Below, one piece after another: positions 1 through 11,040 of a DNA stretch of 64,000 nucleotides. The translations under genes and the position numbers were made by a program. Source of the stretch: Sequoia sempervirens (Eukaryota; Streptophyta; Pinopsida; Cupressales; Cupressaceae); the NCBI GenBank assembly GCA_007258455.2, contig VDFB02000003.1, forward strand, positions 39,161,382 through 39,225,381, read 5' to 3'. The notes below the pieces were generated by a model. It ran no database searches. It had not been told where the DNA came from and worked only from the letters and a program-made list of their open reading frames with translations. Numbering within the stretch: the first letter of the stretch is position 1; each line of letters starts with the position of its first letter.

Positions 1-3000
1 ATGTTAGGTCTTGACAATGCATAAAAAACTCAGTGATAAACGTGAAAATGTTGGTAATCACAATGGGACCTTACTACAAGCAAATATTGAATCTTGATAA
101 CTTATCAGATCTTGCAATGTTGTGATACTTAAAATCCTAGATCGAACCCAAATGATAACAGAAAATGCAAAAGATAAGGTTTTTAAAGAGTTATCTAAAT
201 TTTAAACTATTCCTAAGATTAATAATGCAAATGAGAAAATACTTGAAATGGACCAATCCCTTAAAAACCAATTCCTACTCAACCTAGATAAGTCTGCAAT
301 CTTACATAAACAATGCAATCTTTTGAGGCGTTAAATATTTTCAAATCATGAACATTCATTCAAGACAATCCTGTTGCAACTGAAATGAATAATCTTCACA
401 ATCGAACTAAACACAATGAATGTGTGGTCTAGGTTGACTTTTCCAAACAACTACAATCAGATAGTCGCTGGGAGTATAGAACAGAGATTGCTACAAACAC
501 TTCAAGTATCAAATCACGAACACCATTAAACAAATCTAATTCTAAATCTAACATACATCAACTATTTTCAAAGCAGTTTTAAAGATAGAATAACAAGAAC
601 CATGCCAGATAAGAATAACACAAGTATGGCACCAAGTCACAATGTCATTGCTTGCATCAAATTATCCACTGTAGCAACAATTCCAATTTTTTGTTACAAT
701 ATTTGCTTGAGAAACAACTAACTCCTAACTCTAACTCCTGCTCTACTGTTGAATTCTCTCTAACATTTAATTTCTCCAGCCCTTACAAATGAGGTGAAAT
801 GCCACATTTATAGAAAAACCCCAAAGTACATTGGCCTAAGAATTTACAATAACAACTGGCCACAGAAACAAGTCGGCCCAGAGGAATTCAAAAAAACAAA
901 GGTCAAAATATGCATTGAATGCATATACACCAACCATGTCGGCCTAGGATCTCCCACCAGTTCGGTCCACTGCATTTTAAGAAGAAGCAAAATAATAGAG
1001 AAACACAAGGCTCGATGCAGCATTGCATTAACTACTTCCTCCCCATCCTTATCTTTGGCACACTCCATCCTGTCCTTTACGTGTTACCTCAATCTATCTT
1101 GTTGGATTGATATTTATTAATAATTGCACTATAGGTCACTGCATCATCCAACTTGTGTTCAGTTACTGGATCTTTCATTAACTGGAGAGTAAACATCCCA
1201 CCACCACTTCCTCAATCGTTTCGGACTAAGATGCCTTGGTTCATCAACAATATTGTTCATTGCCACAATATATTCCTTGATTCGAATCGCTAAACTTAGC
1301 ATTGATTCCCTCGTGCCACTTTCATCAGCTCGCGGATGTCAGAAAATCATAGAATGCACAAGATGGTGGATTTATACTGCTCGGGGATTTAGAGTCCTCG
1401 GGGAATTTCTGCGTAGAAGGATTTTCCCAAGCTACGTTCTTTCGGGGAATCCACCTCTCAGAGAATTCGACATTGTTTGGATTTTTTGAACCTCCATATT
1501 CTTCGACGACAGTCTTCAATGATGTAGACCTCCTCATGCATTGGTGTCTAAAACCTTGGACTAGACTGAGGCTATCTTTCTCTCATGAATCCTACTCTTT
1601 ACGTACAACTTCATTCTTTCTGTCTTAGTGATGGAGGATCCCTCTGTGTCTCTCTTAGCCTTTTCAGCCACTGCCTTGCTAGACTCAGCCTGCATCCATC
1701 AAATTCCAACATGAAAATCTGATTGTTGACAACATTTCATCAAAGTGTTAGCTCAAAATCATGATAAAACTATTAAATCAACCCTTAAGCATCAAAACTA
1801 AGAAGTTCGAGATTTTGAGCTAACCAGGGAAAACTAGCCTAGGAGGAATTTCAAAAAATTCCGAATTAGGTGGATTCTCCTGATGAGGCACCAATATCAA
1901 CAATAGATTATCAAAATAAACAACAGAATACATGAATCATTGTGTAATCTATTAAATTAAGAATAGAATATCAAGCATTCATCATCCAAAATCATTCTTC
2001 CATCAAGCATCTCAAGTGGCACAATACTTAGCAGAAAATTCTGAAAAAACCGGCCAAACCGGAATTCCGCGAAGAGTGCAAAACTCCGAACACCAGCACA
2101 TTTCCGGGAAATTGAAGGAATCTAGGAAAATCCAGCCAGAAAGGAAAGTCCTGAAGTTAGGCAAAAACCCAGAGATCGGCGTGACCTTTGGTTTGTCGAA
2201 ATGAAACTTATATCTCATGGCGACGGTAGATGTCTCGCCGATGGAGCTATTCCGGATGCATATCGCTGTGACTCCTACCGATAAAATGTTTGGAATTCAT
2301 CAGTGAGACGAGTGAGTTCAGAGTGATCCCTTCCGATAGCGTCTGTCTTGCCAACGGGTTCTATGATCGGACACTTTGGCATTGGGGAGACACGATTTAG
2401 TGTCTCACTGACATGCAATACAGTTGAACATTTTGACGGAATGAACTAGGGAGAAATACCAGATAAGCATTGAGAATCCTCAAACCCTAAATGCAACCCT
2501 AGTTTAACATATCCAGTCATCAATCACACAGATTCTAGCTCCCAGATGGATTTAAATCATAAAGCATAAAAAATAAATAGTAACTTGAGAGTCAGGACCG
2601 AAACCACATACCATGAATAGATCAAATTCAACCACAAATGTAATGAGTTGCTAACTCGGATGCCCTAGCGACCAAATCAACTTGAAACACCAGAAATCCA
2701 CGTACCAGTAAGCAAATCAAGAAATTCAAGCTTCAACTCATGCAATCTTAGATGTAAGAACAAATGCACAACAAAGATGAGAGCAAGTGATCCCAAATCC
2801 CTTTAAATTCGACCTTAGAAATCTTACCCAGGTGCACCAATGGTGCAGAAAAGATGGAATGGACAAATTCGGGAACCTGACAGTGAAATGGAATCTAGAA
2901 AAATCCAAACTAGGCGGAATTCCGCAGAGTCCTGAATTTTTCGAACTTCATCGCTAAGGTTACCTCGCTAGGGTTTGGATGGAATCCGGGAAAATCCGGA

Positions 3001-3220
3001 TGGGACGGATAATCCCAACCCTGAGTGAAAACCTGAATTGCTCAAAACTTAAGTTTCTCAATGTCTGACCTAGGGAAATGACTTGGCTGGGCCAGATGAA
3101 AATCCAAGGACCTCAAAAGCAATTAGGACAATAAAATCAATAGGCCCAAAAGATGCCAAAATACCAGAGAAAAAGAGGGTCCCTACTTTTAGTGGGGCAT
3201 GTGTGCGAAACTGCACAACA
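1..3220 (-). repeat. G1 3' LTR (left copy, truncated by window edge)
   Basis: The stretch matches 11143-14358 along its whole length with scattered substitutions and small indels. It ends ...CTGCACAACA at 3220 where the right copy ends ...CTACACAACA at 14358, after which the two sequences diverge completely. On the element strand the LTR therefore starts TGTTGTG. Short open frames inside it are present in only one of the two copies or are broken in the other, so I treat them as chance. Confidence 0.9.
807..812 (-). promoter_or_regulatory. Candidate TATA box in G1 LTR
   Basis: TATAAA on the minus strand, conserved in the other LTR at 11949-11954. A second conserved TATAAA lies at 1371-1376 and 12509-12514. 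Either could be the core promoter; conservation in both LTR copies is expected from their common origin, so it is weak evidence. Confidence 0.35.
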
Positions 3221-4152
3221 AATGGTGACTCTTCTAGGGAAATGCTCCAGAGCATTTTGATGAGAAACTGGAATCAAGAACCCAAAATCTCTCATTTCAA
3301 TCCATCCACCAGATCACTACTCAGATTAAGCTTCAGAACCCACAAGTTAGTAAACCTTTCCTACACCAGGGTCAAAGTGTGTGCACGTGCATTCATTACC
3401 TTCCTTGGTTACACTAAAGGCCATATTAGGTCTGAATAGGCTACATAAAGAATTCTAACCTCAAAAGCATCTTGGATAGAGCCTCGCTGCCAGTCAAGCG
3501 TCCATAGCCCCGATGAGGTTATTGTTGTGGTTCTCCCAAACATAGCTCTACTGCCAACCAAGCATCCATAGCCCCAATAGAGATATTCAGATATTCCTGA
3601 TAAGTTGAATTAATTCTTTTAATTTTCAACATTTTCTTTTCTTTCTTTTGATATTTCTTTTCACTTTTATTTCAACCTGTGAACACTGAAGTTCACACTC
3701 AAGGCTGAGAACCAGTGGCGCTAAAGTAGAAAAAAGGATTTTTCACCTGACCAAACTTCATAAGGACCCTATGCAACCTTAGAATTTCTTAAGATTTATT
3801 TCAAAATGTAAGACCCAAGGGTATTTTAGATTTGACCTAACCCTGTGGCTCTTCTGCTAAGAACATTAAGTACATGTGACACTGAAAAAAGGATTTTCAC
3901 CAAGTGATTCTGGAAAATGATCAAAGTTTGTAAAGGAAATACCTAGAACATCACCCAGACATTACCACAACTGTTAGCAAATGCAACGAAACACCTCAAA
4001 GAAAGCAGGAATCCAAAAGCAAGAGAAAAACCAGAAAATGACCAAACCAACCAAAGCAAACCAGAAAGCAAAAAGGAAACCTACTCTAACAAAACAAAAC
4101 AACAGAAAAGAAACCTAAACTAACTATATACAAAGGAGGAACTGTGAACAAC
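3221..4152 (-). other. G1 3' untranslated region
   Basis: About 930 bases lie between the integrase stop and the 3' LTR. No coding frame is evident. A partly repeated unit of roughly 60 bases occurs at about 3488-3590 (two versions of a segment containing AAGCRTCCATAGCCCC). No clear polypurine tract abuts the LTR: the element strand reads AGAAGAGTCACCATT just before TGTTGTG. Confidence 0.6.
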
Positions 4153-5547
4153 TCAAGACTGGAAATAATGCTTCAGGTACTGCCCATTGACAGGCAGTGG
4201 AATGTCCTCCCCTGTGAGAGTCTTTAAGCGAAAAGCATTATCTCCCAGGATCTCTAAAATTTGGTAAGGACCAAGCCACATTTTGTCAAATTTACCATGC
4301 TCTCCCTTACGGTCATGAGGTTTGTCCCAGTAAAGAACCAAGTTAGAGATTCTAAAGGATTTTACCTTGGCCCTCCTATCAAACCATCTCTTGACTGCAC
4401 CTTGATGTTTGGAAAAGTTTGCAAGGGCTTCATCTATTTTCTCCTCAAGGTGTAACAACTCAGCTAATCTAGCCTCTCGTCTGTTCCCTTCATCATAATA
4501 TTCATTGATGAACTGCAAGGTGGGGATTTTGAGTTGAATAGGAAACACGTGTTCAAGACCATATACCAAGCCATAAGGAGAAGTTCCTATGGAGGCCTTG
4601 TGTCTTGTACGATCTTCCCAGAGAGAAAATCGAAGTTGGGTGTGCCAATCCTTCGGATTTCTTTCTAGCAATTTACGAATGACTGTCAACAAATTTTTAT
4701 TGGAAGAGTCAGCTAAGCCATTACCCTGAGGATAGTAATTGGATGAAAATTTAATTATAATCCCATGATCAAAGGCCTAATTAGAAAACCTTAATGATGC
4801 AAATGCAGGACCATTATCACAAACCAAAGACATGGGACACCCAAAACGATTGATAATACCTGATTCAATGACACTAATTACTACCTTAGAGGTACATTGC
4901 TTGCATGCAAGAGCTTCAGTCCATCTTGTGAAATAATCAGTAACAATAAGAATGTACCTATGTCCCACAGAGGAAGGCGGATTGATTGGACCAATGAAGT
5001 CCATTCCCCATTGTGCAAAGGGTTTTACCTCAAAGACCGGTTGAAGTGGGAGTGTTGCATGCTTCTCTTTGGTTCTTGCAATTTGAAAGATATGACACAT
5101 TCTGACATGGTTATGGACATCCCTGAATAGTGTTGGCTAGTAATAACCAGCCCTCAGAATCTAGTTAGCAGTGGATATTGCAAAACCATGACCAGTACCA
5201 TACTTCTCATGAAACTTAGTTATCACTTTCTCAGCCTCTTGCCTTCCTAAACACCTCAGATAGAAACCTTCATGATTCCTTTTATACAAAACAACTCCCT
5301 TTAGCATGAAATTGTCACCTTTTAAGTGTAATTCCCTCCTCTGGACAACATTAAGGTGGTCTAGGCATTGTTGTTTTAACAAATAATGAACGATTGCATC
5401 ATACCAGTTTCCTGGAGAGACCTCTTCAAGATTATAGTGATGATCTCCCAGGTCATGACCCATTTCTGCCATTGTTCGGGTAAGTCCTTGTCCTCTCACC
5501 AGTTTCATGGGCTGAGTTTCTATATCATATTCCTGCAACATGGTCAC
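4153..5547 (-). pseudogene. G1 integrase (broken)
   Basis: This is the DDE integrase that would insert the cDNA copy into the host chromosome. The end of the Gypsy RNase H (EYDIET...VRGQGL) runs into an HHCC zinc domain with both His kept (HEKYGTGH, near 5190), but the second Cys pair reads CHIF, so one Cys is Phe. In the core, Asp lies at 4999-5001 (MDFIGP) and 4816-4818 (VCDNG); the third acidic residue, normally Glu, is Asp (GAC, 4708-4710) at the expected 35-residue spacing. A GPY/F-type module (WLGPYQIL) and PVNGQYLKHYF end the protein. In-frame TAG stops occur near 5161, 5131 and 4777, all in one frame. The zinc-domain change, the catalytic change and the stops each argue against activity. 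Confidence 0.88.
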
Positions 5548-5559
5548 CCACTTGGCTCA

Positions 5560-6657
5560 TCATTCACCCAGTTCATTTTTCATTAGTAACAACTTTATTG
5601 CAGGATCAGGAACTATTGCAAGGACCTTGTTCTTGAGAATATAGTACCTGAACTTCTTCACAATCCTGACCAAGGCATAGGATTGTTTCTCCACACTCAG
5701 ATATCTTAATTTTTCATCTTTCAAGGGTGCACTCATAAATGCTATGGGTTGTTCATTCCCTTGATTAGATTTTTGAGTTAACATGCCAACACAAGAATGA
5801 TCAGAAGCAAATGAATATATGTAAAAGGGCTTATCATAATTAGGGATTACCAGTACTGGGGCATCAGCAATGGCCCTTTTAATCTCTACAAATTCTTCTT
5901 TTTCCTCTACACTCCATTCAATTTTAGTTTCTTGCTTCAACATTGCATTCAATGGTTTGACTATCTCAACAAATCCTGTGATAAAATTCCTTACAAAGTT
6001 TATTTTACCAAAGAATGAATTCATCTCTTTTTTGTTGGCTGGTGGCTGAATCTTGAGTATGGTCTCCACTCGTTCAGGATCAATAGCAATTCCTTTCTTT
6101 GAGATAACATGTCCCAACAATTTTCCTTCGGTAACTCCAAATATACACTTCTTTGGATTGAGAGATATGCCAAACTCTCTAAATTTCTGGAACACCTTGC
6201 ATGAATCTGCTATGTGATCACTTCTCTTCTTGGAAAAGACTCTCAAATCATCCATATAGATAATGATGCATTTACCAATGATGTCTTTGAAAGCAATGTC
6301 CATTTCCCTTTGGAATGTGGCTCCAACATTAATCAAACCGAAGGGCATCCTCCTGTAGGAAAAAGTACCCCACTTAGTGGTGAAGGTAGTTTTATGTCTG
6401 TTCTCATATTGTACCATAACTTGATTATACCCAGAATAGCCATCCAAAAAAGACATCATATGAGATCCATTAACAGTCTGGAGTACCTCATCCAGTGATG
6501 GGATTGGATAATTATCCTTCTCAGATGCTCGATTCAGGTTCCTAAAATCCACACACAGTCTAATTTCCCTGTTCTTTTTTCTCACAGGAACCAAGTTTGC
6601 AACCCAAGTTGAATGTCTGACTAGGAATATGATCCTAGCAGACAATAGTTTCTGCAC
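5560..6657 (-). pseudogene. G1 reverse transcriptase with Gypsy RNase H
   Basis: An uninterrupted 365-codon stretch of the broken polyprotein. RT copies the element RNA into DNA in the cytoplasmic particle. Visible motifs: VDFRNLN (37-42), FLDGYSGY (70-77), RRMPFGL (102-108), and YMDD (134-137), the catalytic site. The connection domain leads into a Gypsy-type RNase H from about residue 285 (IYSFASDHSC, QPIAFMSAPL, EKQSYALV). That RNase H lacks the usual first Asp (SFASD) and the TDH-like motif (VPDPAIK), as expected if it now serves only as a spacer and the extra RNase H upstream does the cutting. RT itself looks intact, but flanking stops prevent a full product. Confidence 0.92.
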
Positions 6658-6723
6658 TTCCTTCTGAGTTATAGGCTCTAGTAGGGCGTTAATTGGTCTT
6701 TGTCTCTGCCTAAAGGGTCTTAC

Positions 6724-7050
6724 TCATATTTTTAGAGGGATAGTATGAGTTATAATTAATGTGTCATATGTTTTCAAGTCTTCATAACTCCAAGCTATCA
6801 CATCCTGATAACTATGTATTGCATCAATTATTCCTTTTCTCTCCTCTGGGACACATACCTTACCAATGAAGACATTCTTAATATCATCTTGAGTTCCCAT
6901 ATTGTGTGTCTCACATTTCCCACTGATGTATTGTTTCTTAGCATCTTGTTCTTGATTTCTGACCTTATCCAGATCAAAAATTCTTTCCAGTTGTACCATT
7001 CCCCTTGGAATAGTATTAGTTTTCAAGTTAATTACCCCTTCCAAATCCAT
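6724..7050 (-). pseudogene. G1 linker and N-terminal edge of RT
   Basis: The translated stretch ends in a Gypsy pre-RT motif (DVIAWSYEDL followed by HTIPLK), which precedes the RT palm in Tat/Athila proteins. The N-terminal two thirds have no motif I recognise. The piece joins the upstream RNase H to the RT at 6657, with a frame break in between. Confidence 0.7.
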
Positions 7051-7146
7051 CTCTACTTCTTGGGGTTTAGTTTCATTAATAATCTGAGAAGCAAAGACAT
7101 TTTTACTTGTGATAAAATCTAGAATATGCTTATCATCTTCAAATAC

Positions 7147-7764
7147 CTAGAAATTGGTAACATTTTCAAGTACTGAAGGCACCGGGGTCAATTCTACAGT
7201 GAACTTCAATCCAAAAGGAGACAAAGGCTGCAAAGTGTTGGCTGCATGAGAAAGGGAATCTGTTGTTTGATTCCTATGACATGGTATCAACTGAATGTTG
7301 AAGGCATCAAATCTTTCAATAAGGTCCCATACTCTATGCCTATAGTAAGTCATCCTTCTATCATGACAAGACTACTGCTTCCTGACTTGTTTGACCACTA
7401 ACTCAGAGTCCCCAAAGACTTGCAATATCTTAACCTTTTTTCTTAATGCCATAAGTATCCCATGAATCAAAGCTTCATACTCTGCTACATTATTTGTACA
7501 ATGGAACTGTAGTCTACGAGCAGCAAAGAAAGTCTTACCTTTTGGACTGATTAATTCAAATCCTGCCCCAGCTCCTTGCTTTGACTTGGATCCATCAAAT
7601 CTTAAAGTCCAACAACTAGCAACTGCAAACTTCATTGTTGTATCTCTTGTACTATTACTATTGGAGGACACCTCAGATAGCATCGCTTTCTTCCCTCTAG
7701 GGTCCTCTTTAGTACTTTGCACGTTAATACTGACTGCTAGAGTGGGGTTTATACAATTCTGCAC
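7147..7764 (-). pseudogene. G1 second RNase H (plant/archaeal type, aRNH), located upstream of RT
   Basis: This matches the extra RNase H of Tat-lineage elements, which removes the RNA strand during reverse transcription. The four acidic catalytic positions are all visible in order: RFDGSKSK, NNVAEYEAL, GDSELVVKQ and NQTTDSL. One in-frame TAG (7372-7374) splits it after VRKQ; the frame then continues through a conserved-looking VWDLIERFDAFNI. The upstream part (about residues 1-50) is a low-identity linker. In the Tat/Ogre order I know, this domain lies between the Gypsy RNase H and integrase; here it lies between protease and RT. Confidence 0.85.
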
Positions 7765-7772
7765 TTGCTCTA

Positions 7773-8090
7773 CTACTGTCTGACATAAGCATCACTCCAG
7801 CTCTGAGTGAGAAGCATTGTGAACTCTACACCAATTGGGAAAGAGTATTCTTCAAAATTCATTCCTCTACCTAGATGAATATGGTTTTCAATACATTGTT
7901 GAATAAATTCTTGAAAATTATCTAGTAGGCTGAGCCGATTATCCTCAAGGTTATCATCATTCTCAATTGGTTCCATCAAAGCACCAGTGCTACCAGATTC
8001 TTCCCTGAAATCAGCAAGCATTGTATGCAGCATAAGGACCTCTTCTGCATCAGATTCCTCAAAAGGGGTAGTAAGGATGTAACTAGCCAT
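7773..8090 (-). pseudogene. G1 acidic linker between protease and aRNH
   Basis: A 105-codon open stretch rich in Glu and Asp (for example EESDAEEV and ENDDNLEDN). I recognise no domain. It lies in the polyprotein path just after the protease C-terminus and directly before the RNase H. Confidence 0.5.
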
Positions 8091-8129
8091 GCTCCCTCTG
8101 ATATCAGGAACTCATTTGAAGTGTTATGA

Positions 8130-8782
8130 TATTATGTAATCATATACTTCATCCTGGGCTCTCTTTCAATCCTGATCTGATTCGGCACCCCTTTCCAGGG
8201 AAGCCACATATGAGAGTGATCAGTTGATACATATCCATTCAGGGCCTTGGTAAAATCCCTTCCCAAAATCAAACCGTAGGCATCAGGTATATCTGCCACC
8301 TGAATATTAATAACTTGCTTGATTCTAGGGTCAGGGGAAACCTACATATGGATCATATTCAATTCTCCTATAATGTTAACTTCAGTCATATCCAATTGTG
8401 TAACTTTCTTTTGAGAGTCAGTAGGAGTAATACCTAGAGCTCTACAAACACCAAAAGGCATTACATTGGTGGAAGCACCTAAATCCAACAAGAAATTGTG
8501 CAAGTTCTTACCAAATATTCGAATAGAGATCAAGAATGGAGGAGTGTCAACTTTCCCTTGGAATAGAGTCAAGGGAGTATCTACCTGGGCTACTTGAGCT
8601 CTATCTTTCTCCTTTCCTTTATCCCCACATGGCATGTGAAACTGATTGTGAATCTGGTTCTTCCCTTTCACTAGTTGAGAACTAGATGTTTTATTGACGC
8701 TTTCACTAGCTAATTGATCTAGTGATACTAAATTTGCACTATAAGCTCCTAGAACTGTATTTCTAATAGTTGGAACTCTCAA
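8130..8782 (-). pseudogene. G1 aspartic protease
   Basis: The protease would cut the Gag-Pol polyprotein during particle maturation. The active site reads FLLDLGASTNVMP at about residue 100 of the open stretch 8342-8782, a DLGA variant typical of Athila-like and related plant Gypsy proteases rather than the usual DSG/DTG. The C-terminal part continues past an in-frame break and contains AYGLILGRDF, the flap-distal ILGRD/W motif, at roughly 8230-8260, followed by HMWLPWKG. One stop separates the two parts, so the protein is broken. Confidence 0.82.
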
Positions 8783-8963
8783 TAATTAAAATGTAGAGAC
8801 TTACCTTTAGCTTCTTGAGTTCTTCTGCAACATATATGGCCAGTTGTTATATACTCAGATCAACAGGAGCCTCCTTGGAACATTCTACCACTCTTTCCTT
8901 GTTTACTTCAACACTATTTCCCTTTGATGGATCAATTGGGGCTAATCCTCTCTTTGAGAAGTA

Positions 8964-10985
8964 CTATTTTGACACGTGAGGATTTAGTGGATTATTACTA
9001 GCATTGGGATCTGGAGGCGTAGTAAAGTTGTTTGGAGGAATAGAGGTGGTGAAAGGGCCTCCAGCCTGTGGACGTCTATGTGGCAAGTCCCTCAGATCAT
9101 ATTTTTTACCAGTCCGCTGGAATGTCTGCACCTCTTCAATGTAAGCCTCTTCTTCATCCACGGGGCCATTGTCTTTTACTGGATTTTGATTGAACAATTG
9201 TGCAACCTCCTCCCCATTGCACACTTGATCCACATTCTCCCCCTGCTCATCAGACTCTTCTTCTGGACCATTTTCTTCACCAAGGGGGAAAGGAGCATGA
9301 TTTAGCACTAGCACAAGTGAATCATAAGGGGTAGAGGGCACAATTTCCTGACCAATAGTATTATTTTCTACCCCATACTGAAAGATTGAAGCAACAGTCT
9401 GGAACTCTGGACATTCCAGTTCAAAATGTTGACTTGTCTTGTGAAGCCTACACCAACCAGAAAGCGCTGCCTCTGCCAAAAATACACCATTAGAAGGCCT
9501 TTCCTGATTCACTGGTTGATCTAGTGGAGTAGGAACACCTCCATTATTAGGCCTAGTATTCCATTTCTTGTTTTGTCTCTGAGGTTTCCTTCTATCATAG
9601 CCTTTCCCACTAGTTTTTCCTCTATTAGTATATTGACCAGAAGGTTGTCCCCTGTTAATGTTTTGACCTCTATCGAAATGTTGCCCCTATCAAAACTTTG
9701 TCCTTACTGGGGCTCTCTGTGATAATTTGTCTGTATGTTCCTTTGTTCGGCTTGCAGCTGATTGTTTTGATTCCTGAGATAGGTGACTTCTAGATTCAGT
9801 TTCTTTATCTGCTCAACCATCTCATCAATCCTTTCATTGTCGTTGTTATAAGGAGCCTGATTTGGATTGTTCTAAGGAAAATTTGACATTGTAGCAAAGC
9901 CTAGCAACTGGTTCAGAACTTCTAAATTTTGTAGATAAGTAGGGAAACTAGTTTGTTGTTGCTGATAAAGGGGATGATTAACGTGTTGGTGAGGAAAATT
10001 CACCATAGGTGAAGCTTGAATCATCGGGGGACCAGGGTGTGGCACCAGAGGCAACTGAGGCACTAGATTCATGATGGGTGTATGATTGGCCAGTGCTTGG
10101 TTAATTTCCTGAACTTGACCTGGGTGTCCAATGGGTCCTAATGAGGGCAGAGGTCTAGATAAATGTTGTTTCAAGTCTATGCTGACCTTAACAGCCTCTG
10201 TATACGCATCAATCAGATGAGTTGGAGGATTGAGCCTCCACTTAAGGAATGTAGCTGCAAGGCTATCTAGGGCCTCATAATAGACCCCTATACCAGTGGC
10301 ATCATCAATGGCATGAGGAGCCTGTAACCTGGTGTATGTACGGTGAAATTTTTCATTGAAGGTGGATATAGGCTCATTAATTTCTCTTTTCACCATGGTG
10401 AATTGCAAGTACAGCTCATGAGAACTAATGGGTATTTTAAACTTTTGTGAGAAGGCAGTTTCCAGTTTAGTCCAATTGGAAATTGACCTAGCAGGAAAAT
10501 GGTTATACCAGTAGAAAGCATTGTCCCCTAAGGAGTAAGGGAACACCTACATGCAACATCCTAATGGACAATTCCCCTATCCCTTAGACAAGTCTAAAAA
10601 ATACTAATGTGATCCTTTGTAGTCCTATTAGGGTCATTCACATGGAACTTTGAACAGAAGTGTTCAGGGTTCTTTGGCATGACATTGTAAGCATTAAAGA
10701 TCAGAGGGGAAGGGTTACTCACAAGGAATTCCATTGGTGGAAGTGGTGGTGGAGGTTGATTTATGATGGGTTGAGGTCGTTGGACAGAAACTGCCTTAGG
10801 AATAGGGATAGCTCTAGACTCCAGGAATGAAGGGGAAGATGATGATGATGATGAGGGGTGGATGATGATTCTTCCCTTTCTTGGGTCCTCCTTGACTTGG
10901 TAGGGAACTATAACTCCTGAAAACCCTCCTCTCCTGGTGTGGACCTAGTCCTTCTTCGATATCTCTCAGGAGAGATGGCGTTCAG
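8964..10985 (-). pseudogene. G1 gag with histidine-type zinc knuckle
   Basis: Gag forms the particle and packages the RNA. From the N-terminus (right): an Arg-rich start near 10985, a Ser run and Pro-rich spacer (10830-10740), then the capsid-like retrotransposon gag domain (FCSKFHVND, PYSLGDNAFYWYNHF, TFNEKFHRTY; 10700-9900). A heptad-like coiled-coil candidate follows (IDEMVEQIKKLNLEV, about 9840-9770), then RG-rich repeats (near 9690-9600). The zinc knuckle C-X2-H-X4-H-X4-C (9411-9452) has His in place of the second Cys, as in Tat gags. An acidic tail ends at 8964. Stops include TAG near 10600, 10575 and 9872 and one TAA near 9700; there are frameshifts near 10550 and 9665. Confidence 0.85.
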
Positions 10986-11010
10986 AAAAAGATCCAGCTT
11001 GCTTATTCAG

Positions 11011-11028
11011 GCCCTCCTTCTAGTGCCA
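11011..11028 (-). other. Candidate primer-binding site of G1
   Basis: The minus strand reads TGGCACTAGAAGGAGGGC, starting with the TGG expected opposite a tRNA CCA end. It lies 12 bases inside the inferred LTR edge, further than usual, so the LTR may in fact begin a few bases further left (TG at 11035 or 11039). I could not assign the tRNA. Confidence 0.5.
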
Positions 11029-11040
11029 ATCTATTGATTG

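Noticed and set aside
794..1537. Short frames in the G1 left LTR
   Set aside because: They are broken or altered in the right LTR copy, and no motif is present.
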